23,957 bases of DNA from JAXGPP01 sp964436865 (lineage in GTDB: Bacteria > Planctomycetota > Planctomycetia > Pirellulales > Thermoguttaceae), in contig CAYTFK010000073.1 in NCBI GenBank assembly GCA_964436865.1, positions 1 through 23,957 of the forward strand. Reading direction: 5' to 3'. The notes beneath the pieces were generated by a model. It was not told the DNA's origin. It was given only the letters and a program-made list of their open reading frames with translations, and did not search any database. The position numbers and the translations under genes were made by a program. Of this stretch, positions 16,381 to 23,957 are shown piece after piece; the stretch's first letter is position 1; each line of letters starts with the position of its first letter.

Positions 16381-18594
16381 TCAAGGTCCGCGAGGCTCGC
16401 CGCCGTGAAATTCAGTCGGGACGCTGCCGGACGGGCGCGGCGTCGGCTGACTGGCGTTGTCGCCCGCGGCGGTCGCCAGGAAGCGGCCCGGTCCCGACTC
16501 GCGCAAGAGCCGCATTGCCAGCCCCCATAACCCGATCACCACGACGAGCACCATCGCCAGCGCCGCCAGTCCGAACAGCACCAGTTGCCGCCGCAAGCCG
16601 CTCAGGGTTTGCCCGATCGCGCGGTCGTATCCCTGTTGGACGATAATCCACCAGCCGATGTCCTCGCCGCGCACATTGACCGGCTCGCGCCGGGCAAGCC
16701 ACAGCTTGCGGTAGTCGGCCCCCTCGGGAGCCGCCGCCAACGGGTCGCGATAGTAATCAATCGCTTGCAGATGCGCCGGCGTGACGCGGTAATCGACAAA
16801 ATGGTCGGGCAGCTTGGCGTCTTTGTACTTCTCAAACAGCGGATGCGAGAGGATCACCCCCTGGTGCTCGCCGCGACGCGCGTCGACGAGCACAGCAAAC
16901 TGATCGCCGCGCGACTCGAGCCGCGCGAACTTGCCCACCTCGACCGTCAAGGCCACCACGCCGAGAAACTCCCTCCGCCCGCCGGCTTCCCGGTGCACCG
17001 GCGTGGAAATGGCCACAATCCAACGGTTGCTGGCCTGGCTGCGGAACACAGCCGAGGGCCTGGTTTCGGTAACGTGCCTTCCGGCCGGCGGACGCCAGTC
17101 GCGTGCCAGGTCCGAATCGCCGCCGTGAAAGAAACTCCGCCAGGCGTAGTTGCGGCCGATCGTGCCGGACTGCGGCACGCGGACGGTGGAGATTCCATTG
17201 GCGTCGACAAAGAACCAACTCGCCACCGCGGCCGCTTCACCATCCTCGTCGCGGGCCACCAGCGGCGGCCGCAAGGCGGCCGGCAACAATCGGTCGAACA
17301 GATCCTGCAAGCGCTGGCGGTCGGCATTGCCGTTGCGAAATTCCTCGCGCAGCGGCGACAATTCGGCGTCCGGACGCCCCGGGTCGCTCAATTCGGCGAG
17401 CAGCCGCCGCATCTCGGGTTGCGAGACGAACTCGGCGGCAGCCTCCTGGAATTCCCTCGAACCGGCCACCCGTTCCACCGCTTCGTACCGCCGCTCCAGT
17501 TCGTAGGCGGCGCTCCGGGCGACCGATTGGGCAGCAAATCCGTTGCTCTCCAGCGCACGCTCGGCAAGCGCCTCGGCCGAGTGGCTGATCGCCGTGCTAA
17601 ACCCCCGCCAGGCAAACAGCGTAACGACCAGCAATACCAATGCCGGGCCGACCGCCCCCAGCACCTTCAGCGGCCGCATGGCCCGCTGCACGGCCCGCGC
17701 ATCCAGCGCCGAGAGCACCGCTTGCACGTTGGGGTAGCGCTTGCGGGGCTCGACCTCGAGGCACCGATCGATGATCTCCGCCAGCGCGCGGTCCATGCCG
17801 CGGACCTGGCGGTGTTCGACCGGCCGGGGCGACTGCCGGATCAACCGGCGATACTGGGCCAACCGCTGTTCGAGGCTGTCGAACTGCTCAATCTGATCAA
17901 CCGACTCCGCAGTGCGGTACGGCGGACTGCCGGTAAGCATGCAATAAATGAGAGCTCCCAATGAGTAGACGTCCCAGCGGGCGTCGGGCACCGCCTTGAG
18001 ATCGGCCTGTTCCGGAGCCATGTAGAACAGCGTCCCCAGCGCGGGCGTCTGCTCGTGCGAGAGCCGCGACTGGCCGAAATCGGCCAACCGCGGTTTGCAA
18101 TCCCGGTCCAGCAGGATGTTGGCCGGCTTCAGGTCGCAGTGCAACACTCCCTTGTCGTGGGCGTGGACCAGCCCGATCGCCACCTCGCGGGCTAGGTCAA
18201 CCGCCTCCTGCACCCCCAGCGGCCCCTGCTGCAAGCGGTCGGCCAGCGACCCCTGTTCCAGGTACTCCATTACGTAGTAGGGAGGATCGGACTCCCAACC
18301 GACCCCGATCAGTTGCACCACGTAACGGTCAGCGAACAGAAAAGCGAGCTTCTCGACCTCGCGCGAGAGGAGCGACCAGTCGAGCCCCCGCCGGTGGGAG
18401 TAGAACTTGATCGCCACCCGGCGGCCCGTATTGCGCTCGATCGCCACCCACACCTCGCCATACGCTCCCACGCCGAGCAACCGTTCGGCGTCGTAGCCGG
18501 GTACGGCAATCGGTGGCGAGGCCCGCTCCAGGCTCATTTCCTGCGAGCGTCGCCGTTCGGGCGCATTCTGGGGGAGCGTCGGATCGAGCGTCAT
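16381..18594 (-). CDS. Transmembrane Ser/Thr protein kinase with Cache-like sensor
   Basis: A 737-residue eukaryote-like kinase. The N-terminal catalytic domain (~34-300) has the glycine loop GVGAYGEVW (41-49), ATP-binding K63, E79, the catalytic loop HCDLKPANILL (152-162; D154, HRD altered to HCD, still with Asp), DFG (172-174) and APE (193-195), so it should be active. A membrane helix follows (~309-328). An extracytoplasmic region (~330-668) has Cache-like features (FFVDANGISTVR, a GTIGRNYAWRSFF stretch, WIVAISTPV). A second membrane helix (~669-692) leads to a short Pro/Thr-rich cytoplasmic tail. The ATG at 18594 sits just after an extended -10 box; an ATG at 18537 is a shorter alternative. 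The gene is followed 18 bp later by the FHA-cyclase, an obvious candidate downstream target. The ligand sensed is unknown. Confidence 0.93.
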   Translation of the reverse strand: MTLDPTLPQNAPERRRSQEMSLERASPPIAVPGYDAERLLGVGAYGEVWVAIERNTGRRVAIKFYSHRRGLDWSLLSREVEKLAFLFADRYVVQLIGVGWESDPPYYVMEYLEQGSLADRLQQGPLGVQEAVDLAREVAIGLVHAHDKGVLHCDLKPANILLDRDCKPRLADFGQSRLSHEQTPALGTLFYMAPEQADLKAVPDARWDVYSLGALIYCMLTGSPPYRTAESVDQIEQFDSLEQRLAQYRRLIRQSPRPVEHRQVRGMDRALAEIIDRCLEVEPRKRYPNVQAVLSALDARAVQRAMRPLKVLGAVGPALVLLVVTLFAWRGFSTAISHSAEALAERALESNGFAAQSVARSAAYELERRYEAVERVAGSREFQEAAAEFVSQPEMRRLLAELSDPGRPDAELSPLREEFRNGNADRQRLQDLFDRLLPAALRPPLVARDEDGEAAAVASWFFVDANGISTVRVPQSGTIGRNYAWRSFFHGGDSDLARDWRPPAGRHVTETRPSAVFRSQASNRWIVAISTPVHREAGGRREFLGVVALTVEVGKFARLESRGDQFAVLVDARRGEHQGVILSHPLFEKYKDAKLPDHFVDYRVTPAHLQAIDYYRDPLAAAPEGADYRKLWLARREPVNVRGEDIGWWIIVQQGYDRAIGQTLSGLRRQLVLFGLAALAMVLVVVIGLWGLAMRLLRESGPGRFLATAAGDNASQPTPRPSGSVPTEFHGGEPRGP

Positions 18595-18600
18595 GCCTTC

Positions 18601-18609
18601 AGTATATCA
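18601..18609 (-). promoter_or_regulatory. Extended -10 promoter for the kinase gene, possibly leaderless
   Basis: On the minus strand TGATATACT (18609-18601) matches an extended -10 (TGN plus TATACT, 5 of 6). Transcription would begin about at the kinase ATG at 18594, giving a leaderless message if that start is used. No good -35 is visible, as is normal for extended -10 promoters. Confidence 0.4.
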
Positions 18610-18647
18610 GTGCCGACACCGCTCGGCGCGAGCCGCCAAAGCTGACA

Positions 18648-18675
18648 TTGACCAGGGCATACGATACACTAAAAT
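18648..18675 (+). promoter_or_regulatory. Promoter of lysS
   Basis: TTGACC (18648-18653), a 16-bp spacer and TAAAAT (18670-18675) form a strong sigma70-type promoter (5 of 6 in each box). Transcription would start near 18682. This rules out the in-frame ATGs at 18593 and 18674, which lie upstream of or inside the -10, and supports translation from the ATG at 18722 with a leader of about 40 nt. Confidence 0.55.
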
Positions 18676-18721
18676 GCTTCGACTCTTTACCTTTAGAGGG
18701 GGGTGCTGCGCGCCAATCCGG

Positions 18722-20236
18722 ATGACGAAGGAACCACACGAAGAACACGCTGGCAGCGGAGCGGCTCTGGAAGCGGCCCGTCGCGAAAAGCTCAAGAAGC
18801 TTGTCGAACTGGGCCACGATCCATGGGGTAGCCGCTTCGACGGCCACGCCCCCCTCGGCTCGATCCGCGCGCGGGAAGGCGAGATCACCGTCGAGCCCCC
18901 CGCCGATCCGGCCGCGCAGCCCAAGCAGCATGGCCCCAAGGTCCGCGCCGCCGGCCGCATCGTGCTGCAGCGCCGGGCCGGCAAGCTGATCTTCATCGAT
19001 ATCCGCGACTGGTCGGGACGCATTCAGTTGCTGGTCGGCAAGAACCAGGTCGGCGAGGCGAACTGGGAACTGGCCCAGTGCTTCGATCTGGGCGATATCA
19101 TCGGCATCGACGGCGAGCTGGGCCGCACCAAGACGGGTGAATTGACGATCTTCGCCGAGCAACTCCACTTCCTCACCAAGTCGATCGAAACGCCCCCCGA
19201 CAAGCACAAAGGACTGGTCGACGCCGAATTGCGCCAGCGGATGCGCTACCTCGACCTGATCCACAGCGAGGGCGTTCTTGAACGGTTCCTGCGACGGACC
19301 AGGATCGTGCACTCGATCCGTTCCACCCTGGCTGCCGAAGGCTTCGTCGAGGTCGAAGGCCCGACGCTCCACGCCATTGCCGGCGGGGCCGCCGCCCGGC
19401 CGTTTGTCACGCACCACAATGCCCTCGATATCGACCTCTATCTCCGCATCGCGCTGGAACTGCATCTCAAGCGGCTGTTGGTGGGCGGCATCGAACGCGT
19501 TTACGAACTCGGCCGGGTGTACCGCAACGAGGGAATCAGCCCGCGGCACAACCCCGAGTTCACCATGCTCGAGCTCTATCAGGCCTACGGCGACTATCGC
19601 AGCATGATGGACCTGACCGAGAAACTCATCGTCGAGGCGGTGCGGGCCACCGGGCAGGAAACGGTGCTCCCCTGGGGTGAAAACCGGATCGACCTGACTC
19701 CCCCCTTCGCCCGCAAGACCTACGATGAGTTGTTCACCGAACACACCGGCGTGGCGGCCGGCAGTCCGGAAGCCATCCGGCAATACGCCTACGATCAGGG
19801 GCTCGAAGTGGCCGGCAAGCACCCCGACGTGATCAAGAGCGAAGTCTTCGAGGCGAAGGTCGAAGACAACCTGGTCGGGCCGGTGTTCGTCTACGACTAC
19901 CCGGCGAGCGTTTGCCCGCTCACCAAACGCAAGGCAGGCAATCCGGCGATCGCCGAACGTTTCGAACTGTATATCCAGGGAATGGAAGTGGCCAACGCCT
20001 ACACCGAGCTGAACGATCCCGACCTGCAGGAAGAGCTGTTCTCCAGCCAGTTGGCCGGGCTGCCGGAAGAGGAGTCGATGGCCCGCATGGACCGCGACTT
20101 CATCCGCGCGCTCCGCCACGGCATGCCGCCGGCCGGCGGCCTGGGCGTCGGAATCGACCGCCTGGTGATGCTGTTGACCAACTCACAAACCATCCGCGAC
20201 GTGATCCTGTTCCCGCTGTTGCGACCGGAGGCATGA
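18722..20236 (+). CDS. lysS: Lysyl-tRNA synthetase, class II
   Basis: LysS charges tRNA-Lys with lysine in the cytoplasm. The 504-residue length fits the bacterial class II enzyme. An N-terminal anticodon-binding OB fold spans ~70-155 (VRAAGRIVLQRRAGKLIFIDIRD). The class II core has RYLDLI (175-180) and GGAAARPFVTHHNAL (221-235). Motif 2 is RVYRNEGISPRHNPEFTMLE (265-284) and motif 3 GLGVGIDRLVMLL (473-485). The start ATG at 18722 is favoured by the promoter position; the Shine-Dalgarno is poor (a G-run lies about 25 nt upstream). An insertion of about 15-20 residues rich in Pro/Gln (~53-72) precedes the OB fold, probably a surface loop. It is transcribed divergently from the kinase. The next plus-strand gene follows after 152 bp of repeat-rich sequence. 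Confidence 0.97.
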   Translation: MTKEPHEEHAGSGAALEAARREKLKKLVELGHDPWGSRFDGHAPLGSIRAREGEITVEPPADPAAQPKQHGPKVRAAGRIVLQRRAGKLIFIDIRDWSGRIQLLVGKNQVGEANWELAQCFDLGDIIGIDGELGRTKTGELTIFAEQLHFLTKSIETPPDKHKGLVDAELRQRMRYLDLIHSEGVLERFLRRTRIVHSIRSTLAAEGFVEVEGPTLHAIAGGAAARPFVTHHNALDIDLYLRIALELHLKRLLVGGIERVYELGRVYRNEGISPRHNPEFTMLELYQAYGDYRSMMDLTEKLIVEAVRATGQETVLPWGENRIDLTPPFARKTYDELFTEHTGVAAGSPEAIRQYAYDQGLEVAGKHPDVIKSEVFEAKVEDNLVGPVFVYDYPASVCPLTKRKAGNPAIAERFELYIQGMEVANAYTELNDPDLQEELFSSQLAGLPEEESMARMDRDFIRALRHGMPPAGGLGVGIDRLVMLLTNSQTIRDVILFPLLRPEA

Positions 20237-20242
20237 ATCCCG

Positions 20243-20319
20243 TTCGTAGTACCGCCTTCAGGCGGAAGTTAACGTAGGGTGGGTCGAGCGTAGCGAGCCC
20301 CACCGCAAGCAGCTACGAA
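20243..20319. repeat. Nested-palindrome intergenic repeat (REP/MITE-like)
   Basis: Outer inverted arms TTCGTAG (20243-20249) and CTACGAA (20313-20319) enclose two further palindromes. These are CCGCCT-TC-AGGCGG (20252-20265, perfect) and GGTGGG (20278-20283) pairing with CCCACC (20299-20304). A third hairpin, CCGGC-AGAC-GCCGG (20341-20354), lies just downstream. This resembles dispersed intergenic palindromes of planctomycete genomes, and its place after lysS would let it act as a transcript-end structure. No second copy exists in this window. Confidence 0.5.
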
Positions 20320-20388
20320 TAGGCGGAAAGAGAACGTAGACCGGCAGACGCCGGCATTTCGACACCTCGGTCAAGGAGGACCGGCGAC

Positions 20389-21924
20389 GTGTATAAGCTT
20401 CTGCTCTGCTGGCGGTATCTCCGCACGCGCTACATCGCGCTGGCGTCGATCATCAGCGTGATGCTGGGCGTGGCCACGATGATCGTGGTCAACAGCGTCA
20501 TGTCGGGCTTCACCACCGAGATGCAGAACCGTATCCACGGCATCCTCTCGGATATCGTGTTCGATTCGCGATCGCTCGACGGATTTCCCGACGCCCAGTG
20601 GCACATGGAGCAGATCCGCCGCGTGGCCGGCGATGATATCGCCGGCATGACTCCGGTGGTCGCCGTCCCGGCGATGCTCAATTTCCGCGTCGGCGAACAA
20701 TGGATCACCCGGCAGGTCCAGCTCATCGGCATCGATCCGGCCACCCAGAGCCAGGTGAGCGACTTCAGCGGATACCTGCAACACCCGGAGAATCGCCAGG
20801 CGATGAGCTTCCAACTCCGCCAGGGCGGTTACGACACGCACGACCACCAGTCGGGTAGCGAGACCCCGACGCGGGGCGAAATGGCCGACGCCGGCTGGGT
20901 CCATCGCCGCCGCATGGCCGAGATCGACGCCTTCCGCCAGAAACTGTTCGAGCAACAGTCGCAGCGCGATGCCGGAACGCCCGATCCGGCGGCCGCCAAT
21001 CCGTTCGATGTCGCCGGCGCGCCCGCACCGCAGCCGACCCTCGACCCGTCGCGCGAGCAGAATACGGGTGCGGTGCTGGGGATCGCTCTGGCCACCTATC
21101 GCCGCGCCGGCCAGTCGGGCGATGTCGAGGAGCATTTCCTCATGCTGCCCGGCGACGACGTGAAGCTCACCTTCCCCAATGCCGGACTGAAACCGGCCGC
21201 CGTGACCGACACGTTTACCGTAGTCGACTTCTACGAAAGCAAGATGAGCGAGTACGACGCCAGCTTCGTCTTCGTTCCGCTCGACAAACTCCAGCAGTTG
21301 CGCGGCATGATCGATCCCGCGACCAACGCCCGCATGGTGACTTCCATTCAGATCAAACTCCGGCCGGGCGCCGATCTGAACATGGTTCGCGACAAGATCC
21401 GGGCGGCCTTCCCGCCGGAACTGTTCGACGTGGCGACGTGGCGCGACAAGCAGGGACCGCTTCTGGCCGCGGTCGAGATGGAGACGGCGATCCTCAACGT
21501 GCTCCTGTTCCTGATCATCGCCGTGGCCGGTTTCGGCATCCTGGCGATCTTCCTCATGATCGTCGTCGAGAAGACCCGCGATATCGGCATCCTCAAGTCG
21601 CTCGGGGCGTCGGGGCCCGGCATCATGGGCATCTTCCTCAGCTACGGACTGTCGCTCGGACTGGTCGGTTCCGGTGTCGGGCTGGCGATCGGGCTGTTGT
21701 TCGTGCATTACATCAACGAGATCGCCGATCTGCTGGCCCGAATCATGGGCCGGCCGGTGTTCGACCCCGAGGTGTATTACTTCTACAAGATCCCCGCCAT
21801 CGTCGATCCGCTCACGGTGACCTGGATCATGGTCGGCGCCCTGGTCATCGCCGTGCTGGCCAGTGTGCTGCCGGCTTTCCGGGCGGCAAGCCTCCATCCA
21901 GTCGAGGCGTTGCGCTACGAATAG
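20389..21924 (+). CDS. LolC/MacB-type ABC transporter permease
   Basis: A 511-residue inner-membrane permease of the FtsX/MacB superfamily, the type that releases lipoproteins or pushes substrates by mechanotransmission rather than channel transport. TM1 is ~17-38 (IALASIISVMLGVATMIVVNS), then a large periplasmic domain. TM2 (~368-393), TM3 (~413-442) and TM4 (~475-497) form the FtsX-like domain, with EKTRDIGILKSLGAS after TM2 and the terminal LPAFRAASLHPVEALRYE signature. The periplasmic domain carries an unusual charged, Pro/Ala/Gln-rich insertion (~132-226), so the protein is about 100 residues longer than typical LolC/LolE. The start is a GTG at 20389 with a strong AGGAGG at 20374-20379. 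The matching ATPase follows after 44 bp. A single permease suggests a homodimer with two copies of it. Confidence 0.9.
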   Translation: MYKLLLCWRYLRTRYIALASIISVMLGVATMIVVNSVMSGFTTEMQNRIHGILSDIVFDSRSLDGFPDAQWHMEQIRRVAGDDIAGMTPVVAVPAMLNFRVGEQWITRQVQLIGIDPATQSQVSDFSGYLQHPENRQAMSFQLRQGGYDTHDHQSGSETPTRGEMADAGWVHRRRMAEIDAFRQKLFEQQSQRDAGTPDPAAANPFDVAGAPAPQPTLDPSREQNTGAVLGIALATYRRAGQSGDVEEHFLMLPGDDVKLTFPNAGLKPAAVTDTFTVVDFYESKMSEYDASFVFVPLDKLQQLRGMIDPATNARMVTSIQIKLRPGADLNMVRDKIRAAFPPELFDVATWRDKQGPLLAAVEMETAILNVLLFLIIAVAGFGILAIFLMIVVEKTRDIGILKSLGASGPGIMGIFLSYGLSLGLVGSGVGLAIGLLFVHYINEIADLLARIMGRPVFDPEVYYFYKIPAIVDPLTVTWIMVGALVIAVLASVLPAFRAASLHPVEALRYE

Positions 21925-21968
21925 GCCTTGATCCGCTGCCGGGCTTTCCTTTCACACGAGTTCCATCC

Positions 21969-22748
21969 ATGACTCCAGCCACCAGCGTCGATGCTGCCCT
22001 CCGCCCCACGCTCACCCGAATCGCGGCGCCGGCCAGGCCCGACCGACCGTCGCACGCCTGCCAACTCGCGACCCGCGGGCTGAAAAAAAGCTACCGCAAG
22101 GGACCCGTCCGTATCCCGGTCCTCCGCGGCATCGATCTCGAGATCCGCCGCGGCGAGTTCGTGGCCGTCATCGGCCAGAGCGGTTCGGGTAAGAGCACGC
22201 TCCTCCATCTTCTGGCGACGCTCGACGCCCCCGACGAAGGCAGCATCGAACTCGACGGCCAGCGGATCGAGAATCTCGCCAGCAGCAAGCGGGACCGTCT
22301 GCGGAACAAGTATTTCGGGATGATTTTTCAGTTCTACCACCTGCTGCCGGAGCTGACGATGCTGGAGAACGTCATGGCTCCATTGATGATCGACCGCAGC
22401 GTGCTCTCGTACTGGCGCAGTCGCCGCGAGTGCCGCCAGGCAGCCGAGGGGCTGCTCGATCTGGTTGGGCTGAGCCACCGGATCAAGCACCGCCCGCGGG
22501 AACTCTCCGGGGGCGAGATGCAGCGGGCCGCCATCGCCCGGGCCTTGGTCAACGGGCCGGAACTGCTCCTGGCCGACGAGCCAACCGGCAACCTCGACCA
22601 CTCGACCGGCCGGGAGATCCTCGACATTCTGTGCTCCTTGAACCGGCAGCAAAAGCTTACTATAGTCATGGTTACGCACGATTCGGCAATCGCCCGCCAG
22701 GCCGACCGAGTGATCCGCCTGACCGACGGCCGGATCGCTGCCGCGTGA
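21969..22748 (+). CDS. LolD/MacB-type ABC transporter ATPase
   Basis: The 259-residue ATPase that powers the adjacent permease. The ABC domain begins near residue 33. It has Walker A GQSGSGKS (69-76), a Q-loop in IFQFYHLLPELT, the signature LSGGEMQ (179-185), Walker B LLLADEPTGNLD (199-210) and the H-loop MVTHD (H237). LLPELTMLENVMAPL is typical of the LolD/MacB/FtsE subgroup. About 32 N-terminal residues (Ala/Pro/Arg-rich) precede the ABC fold and are longer than usual; a later start is possible but no in-frame ATG is seen before the domain. The ATG at 21969 has only weak ribosome-binding sequence. No separate substrate-binding protein is present, as expected for this class. Confidence 0.93.
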   Translation: MTPATSVDAALRPTLTRIAAPARPDRPSHACQLATRGLKKSYRKGPVRIPVLRGIDLEIRRGEFVAVIGQSGSGKSTLLHLLATLDAPDEGSIELDGQRIENLASSKRDRLRNKYFGMIFQFYHLLPELTMLENVMAPLMIDRSVLSYWRSRRECRQAAEGLLDLVGLSHRIKHRPRELSGGEMQRAAIARALVNGPELLLADEPTGNLDHSTGREILDILCSLNRQQKLTIVMVTHDSAIARQADRVIRLTDGRIAAA

Positions 22749-22795
22749 GGCAGCCTGCGGACAGGTGTTCCCCTCAGCCTTCAACGCCCCTTCCC

Positions 22796-22808
22796 GCCGG
22801 CCACCGGC
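22796..22808. terminator. Small GC hairpin after the ATPase gene
   Basis: GCCGG-CCA-CCGGC (22796-22808) forms a five-pair stem, followed by the palindrome GGCCGCGGCC (22817-22826). No U-tract follows. It may mark the end of the transporter operon. The remaining gap to 22932 shows no clear promoter for the aminotransferase gene. Confidence 0.25.
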
Positions 22809-22932
22809 GCGAACCGGGCCGCGGCCGGCGCTCTCCTTGATGGGGGAATGCCAGCCGGTGCGCTGATGCTGAGCGCCGTTTTCCTGCTGCCAGGCCAGCC
22901 CATCCGTCACAATCCTTTCGCCCGCCAGTGCC

Positions 22933-23790
22933 ATGTCTCTCAAGGTTTTCGTCAACGACCGCCTGTACGATAAAGAAGACGCCAAGGTGAGCGTCTACGA
23001 CCACGGCTTGCTGTACGGCGACGGCGTCTTCGAGGGCATCCGCAGCTACGGCGGCAAAGTCTTCCGCCTGGAAGAGCACCTCGATCGGTTATGGTATTCG
23101 GCCAAGGCGATCTGGCTCGAAATTCCCATGACCAAAGAGGCCATGGCCAAGGCGATCACCGACACCCTGGCCGCCAACGGCATCGAAGACGGCTACATCC
23201 GCGTTGTCGTCACGCGCGGGGCCGGCACCCTGGGACTCGATCCCAACCGTTGCAGCAATCCCCAGGTGATCATCATCACCGACTATATCTCGCTGTACTC
23301 GCAGGAGTATTACGACAACGGGTTGGAGATCGTCACCGTCAGCACCCAGCGCAACCACCCGGCGGCACTGAGCCCGCGGATCAAGTCGCTCAACTATCTC
23401 AACAACATCCTGGCCAAGATCGAGGGTCTGCAGGCCGGCTGTATCGAAGCCCTGATGCTCAACCATAAGGGCGAGATCGCCGAATGCACCGGCGACAACA
23501 TCTTCCTGGTCCGCAAGGGATCGCTTCTCACCCCACCGAATGAGGCGGGTATCCTCGAAGGCGTCACCCGCGACGCGGTAATCGGCCTCGCCCGCCGGGA
23601 GGGAATCGAGGTCCGCGAGGTGCCGCTGACGAAGCACGACGTCTACATCGCCGATGAATGCTTCCTCACCGGCACGGCGGCCGAGGTCGTCCCGGTGACT
23701 AAAGTCGACAGCCGGCGGATCGGCGACGGCAAGCCCGGCCCCATCACCCGGACGCTCATCGCCCGTTTCAAAGAACTCACCCGGGCGTAG
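22933..23790 (+). CDS. ilvE: Branched-chain amino acid aminotransferase (class IV PLP enzyme)
   Basis: IlvE-type transaminases interconvert leucine, isoleucine and valine with their 2-oxoacids using PLP and 2-oxoglutarate. The 285-residue protein is a fold-type IV enzyme. It shows VSVYDHGLLYGDGVFEGIR (19-37), the cofactor-binding lysine in SPRIKSLNYLNNI (K151), EIAECTGDNIFLV (181-193, with the PLP-contact glutamate E184) and a glycine-turn LEGVTRDAVIGLA. The IlvE assignment rests on GDGVFEGIRSYGGKVFRLEEHLDRL, typical of short-form bacterial/archaeal IlvE. Related D-amino acid transaminases and aminodeoxychorismate lyases share the fold but usually differ there. The start ATG at 22933 gives the expected N-terminus, though the ribosome-binding site is weak. 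No other branched-chain biosynthesis gene is in view. Confidence 0.9.
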   Translation: MSLKVFVNDRLYDKEDAKVSVYDHGLLYGDGVFEGIRSYGGKVFRLEEHLDRLWYSAKAIWLEIPMTKEAMAKAITDTLAANGIEDGYIRVVVTRGAGTLGLDPNRCSNPQVIIITDYISLYSQEYYDNGLEIVTVSTQRNHPAALSPRIKSLNYLNNILAKIEGLQAGCIEALMLNHKGEIAECTGDNIFLVRKGSLLTPPNEAGILEGVTRDAVIGLARREGIEVREVPLTKHDVYIADECFLTGTAAEVVPVTKVDSRRIGDGKPGPITRTLIARFKELTRA

Positions 23791-23827
23791 CGGCTGAAAA
23801 AGATCCTCGGTGGGAACTCGGGGCGCG

Positions 23828-23856
23828 TTGACGACGTCCCAATCTCAGATTAGATT
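23828..23856 (+). promoter_or_regulatory. Promoter-like sequence facing out of the window
   Basis: TTGACG (23828-23833, 5 of 6), a 17-bp spacer and TAGATT (23851-23856, 4 of 6) form a plausible promoter for a gene beyond the right edge. AATCT-C-AGATT (23841-23851) is an 11-base palindrome that runs into the -10 and could be an operator. The rest of 23791-23957 holds no gene that I can support. Confidence 0.4.
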
Positions 23857-23957
23857 GCAGTCCGTTCTCATTTGGGCTGTGGAGTCGACCCGGCCTGCCG
23901 ACGAGAAGTTCGCCGCCGGCCGGTCGGCTCGTGGGAACCGACAAACCTTCTGTTGGT

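Noticed and set aside
18593..18721. N-terminal extension of LysS from the ATG at 18593
   Set aside because: The extension lies upstream of or within the probable lysS promoter and has no similarity to LysS.
18599..20119. Long minus-strand open frame opposite lysS
   Set aside because: Antisense shadow of a highly conserved synthetase; no domain recognised and it overlaps the divergent promoters.
20371..21897. Long minus-strand open frame opposite the permease
   Set aside because: His/Asp/Arg-rich composition, no domain; the plus strand has a strong ribosome-binding site and family signatures.
21438..21968. Upstream extension of the ABC ATPase into the permease gene
   Set aside because: The extension reads out of frame through the permease 3' end and is Arg/Gly/His-rich noise; the ATG at 21969 gives a normal LolD-type protein.

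Overview
The window looks like chromosomal DNA of a high-GC planctomycete, most likely a Pirellulales-type relative. This rests on the mix of genes: the futalosine menaquinone route, a secreted sulfatase, a eukaryote-like Ser/Thr kinase beside an FHA-GAF-cyclase, and a LolC-type transporter. Hairpin-rich intergenic repeats also fit. No 16S or other marker is present, so the placement is inference. Coding density is high and nothing suggests a plasmid or phage.

Left part (1-4729, minus strand): one long probable operon reads leftwards. In transcription order it holds a UbiX-type flavin prenyltransferase, a protein homologous to the futalosine radical-SAM enzymes but without the iron-sulfur cysteines, mqnE, mqnC, and the start of a GT-C (ArnT/PMT-like) membrane glycosyltransferase that runs off the window. 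The first four overlap or nearly touch, which points to coordinated menaquinone synthesis. mqnA, mqnB and mqnD are not in the window.

Middle part (5082-12724, plus strand): an FHA-domain protein, then dnaE (DNA polymerase III alpha) interrupted in frame by a 466-residue LAGLIDADG intein next to its conserved SHSTAYA motif, then an exported arylsulfatase with its own promoter-like sequence.

Central minus-strand block (12747-18594): a probable kinase-cyclase signalling pair. The kinase is transmembrane with an extracytoplasmic Cache-like sensor. The cyclase has FHA, GAF and class III catalytic domains. Downstream lies an unusual fusion of a HAD phosphatase with a HerA-like P-loop ATPase.

Right part (18722-23790, plus strand): lysS, a nested-palindrome repeat, a LolC/MacB-like permease with its ATPase (lipoprotein-release type), and an IlvE-type class IV aminotransferase. 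The last 167 bp hold only a promoter-like sequence facing out of the window.

Most notable: the cysteine-less radical-SAM paralogue in the menaquinone operon, the endonuclease-bearing DnaE intein, the HAD-ATPase fusion, and the kinase/FHA-cyclase module whose cyclase has an altered purine-contact residue. No tRNA, rRNA, CRISPR array or insertion sequence was recognised.
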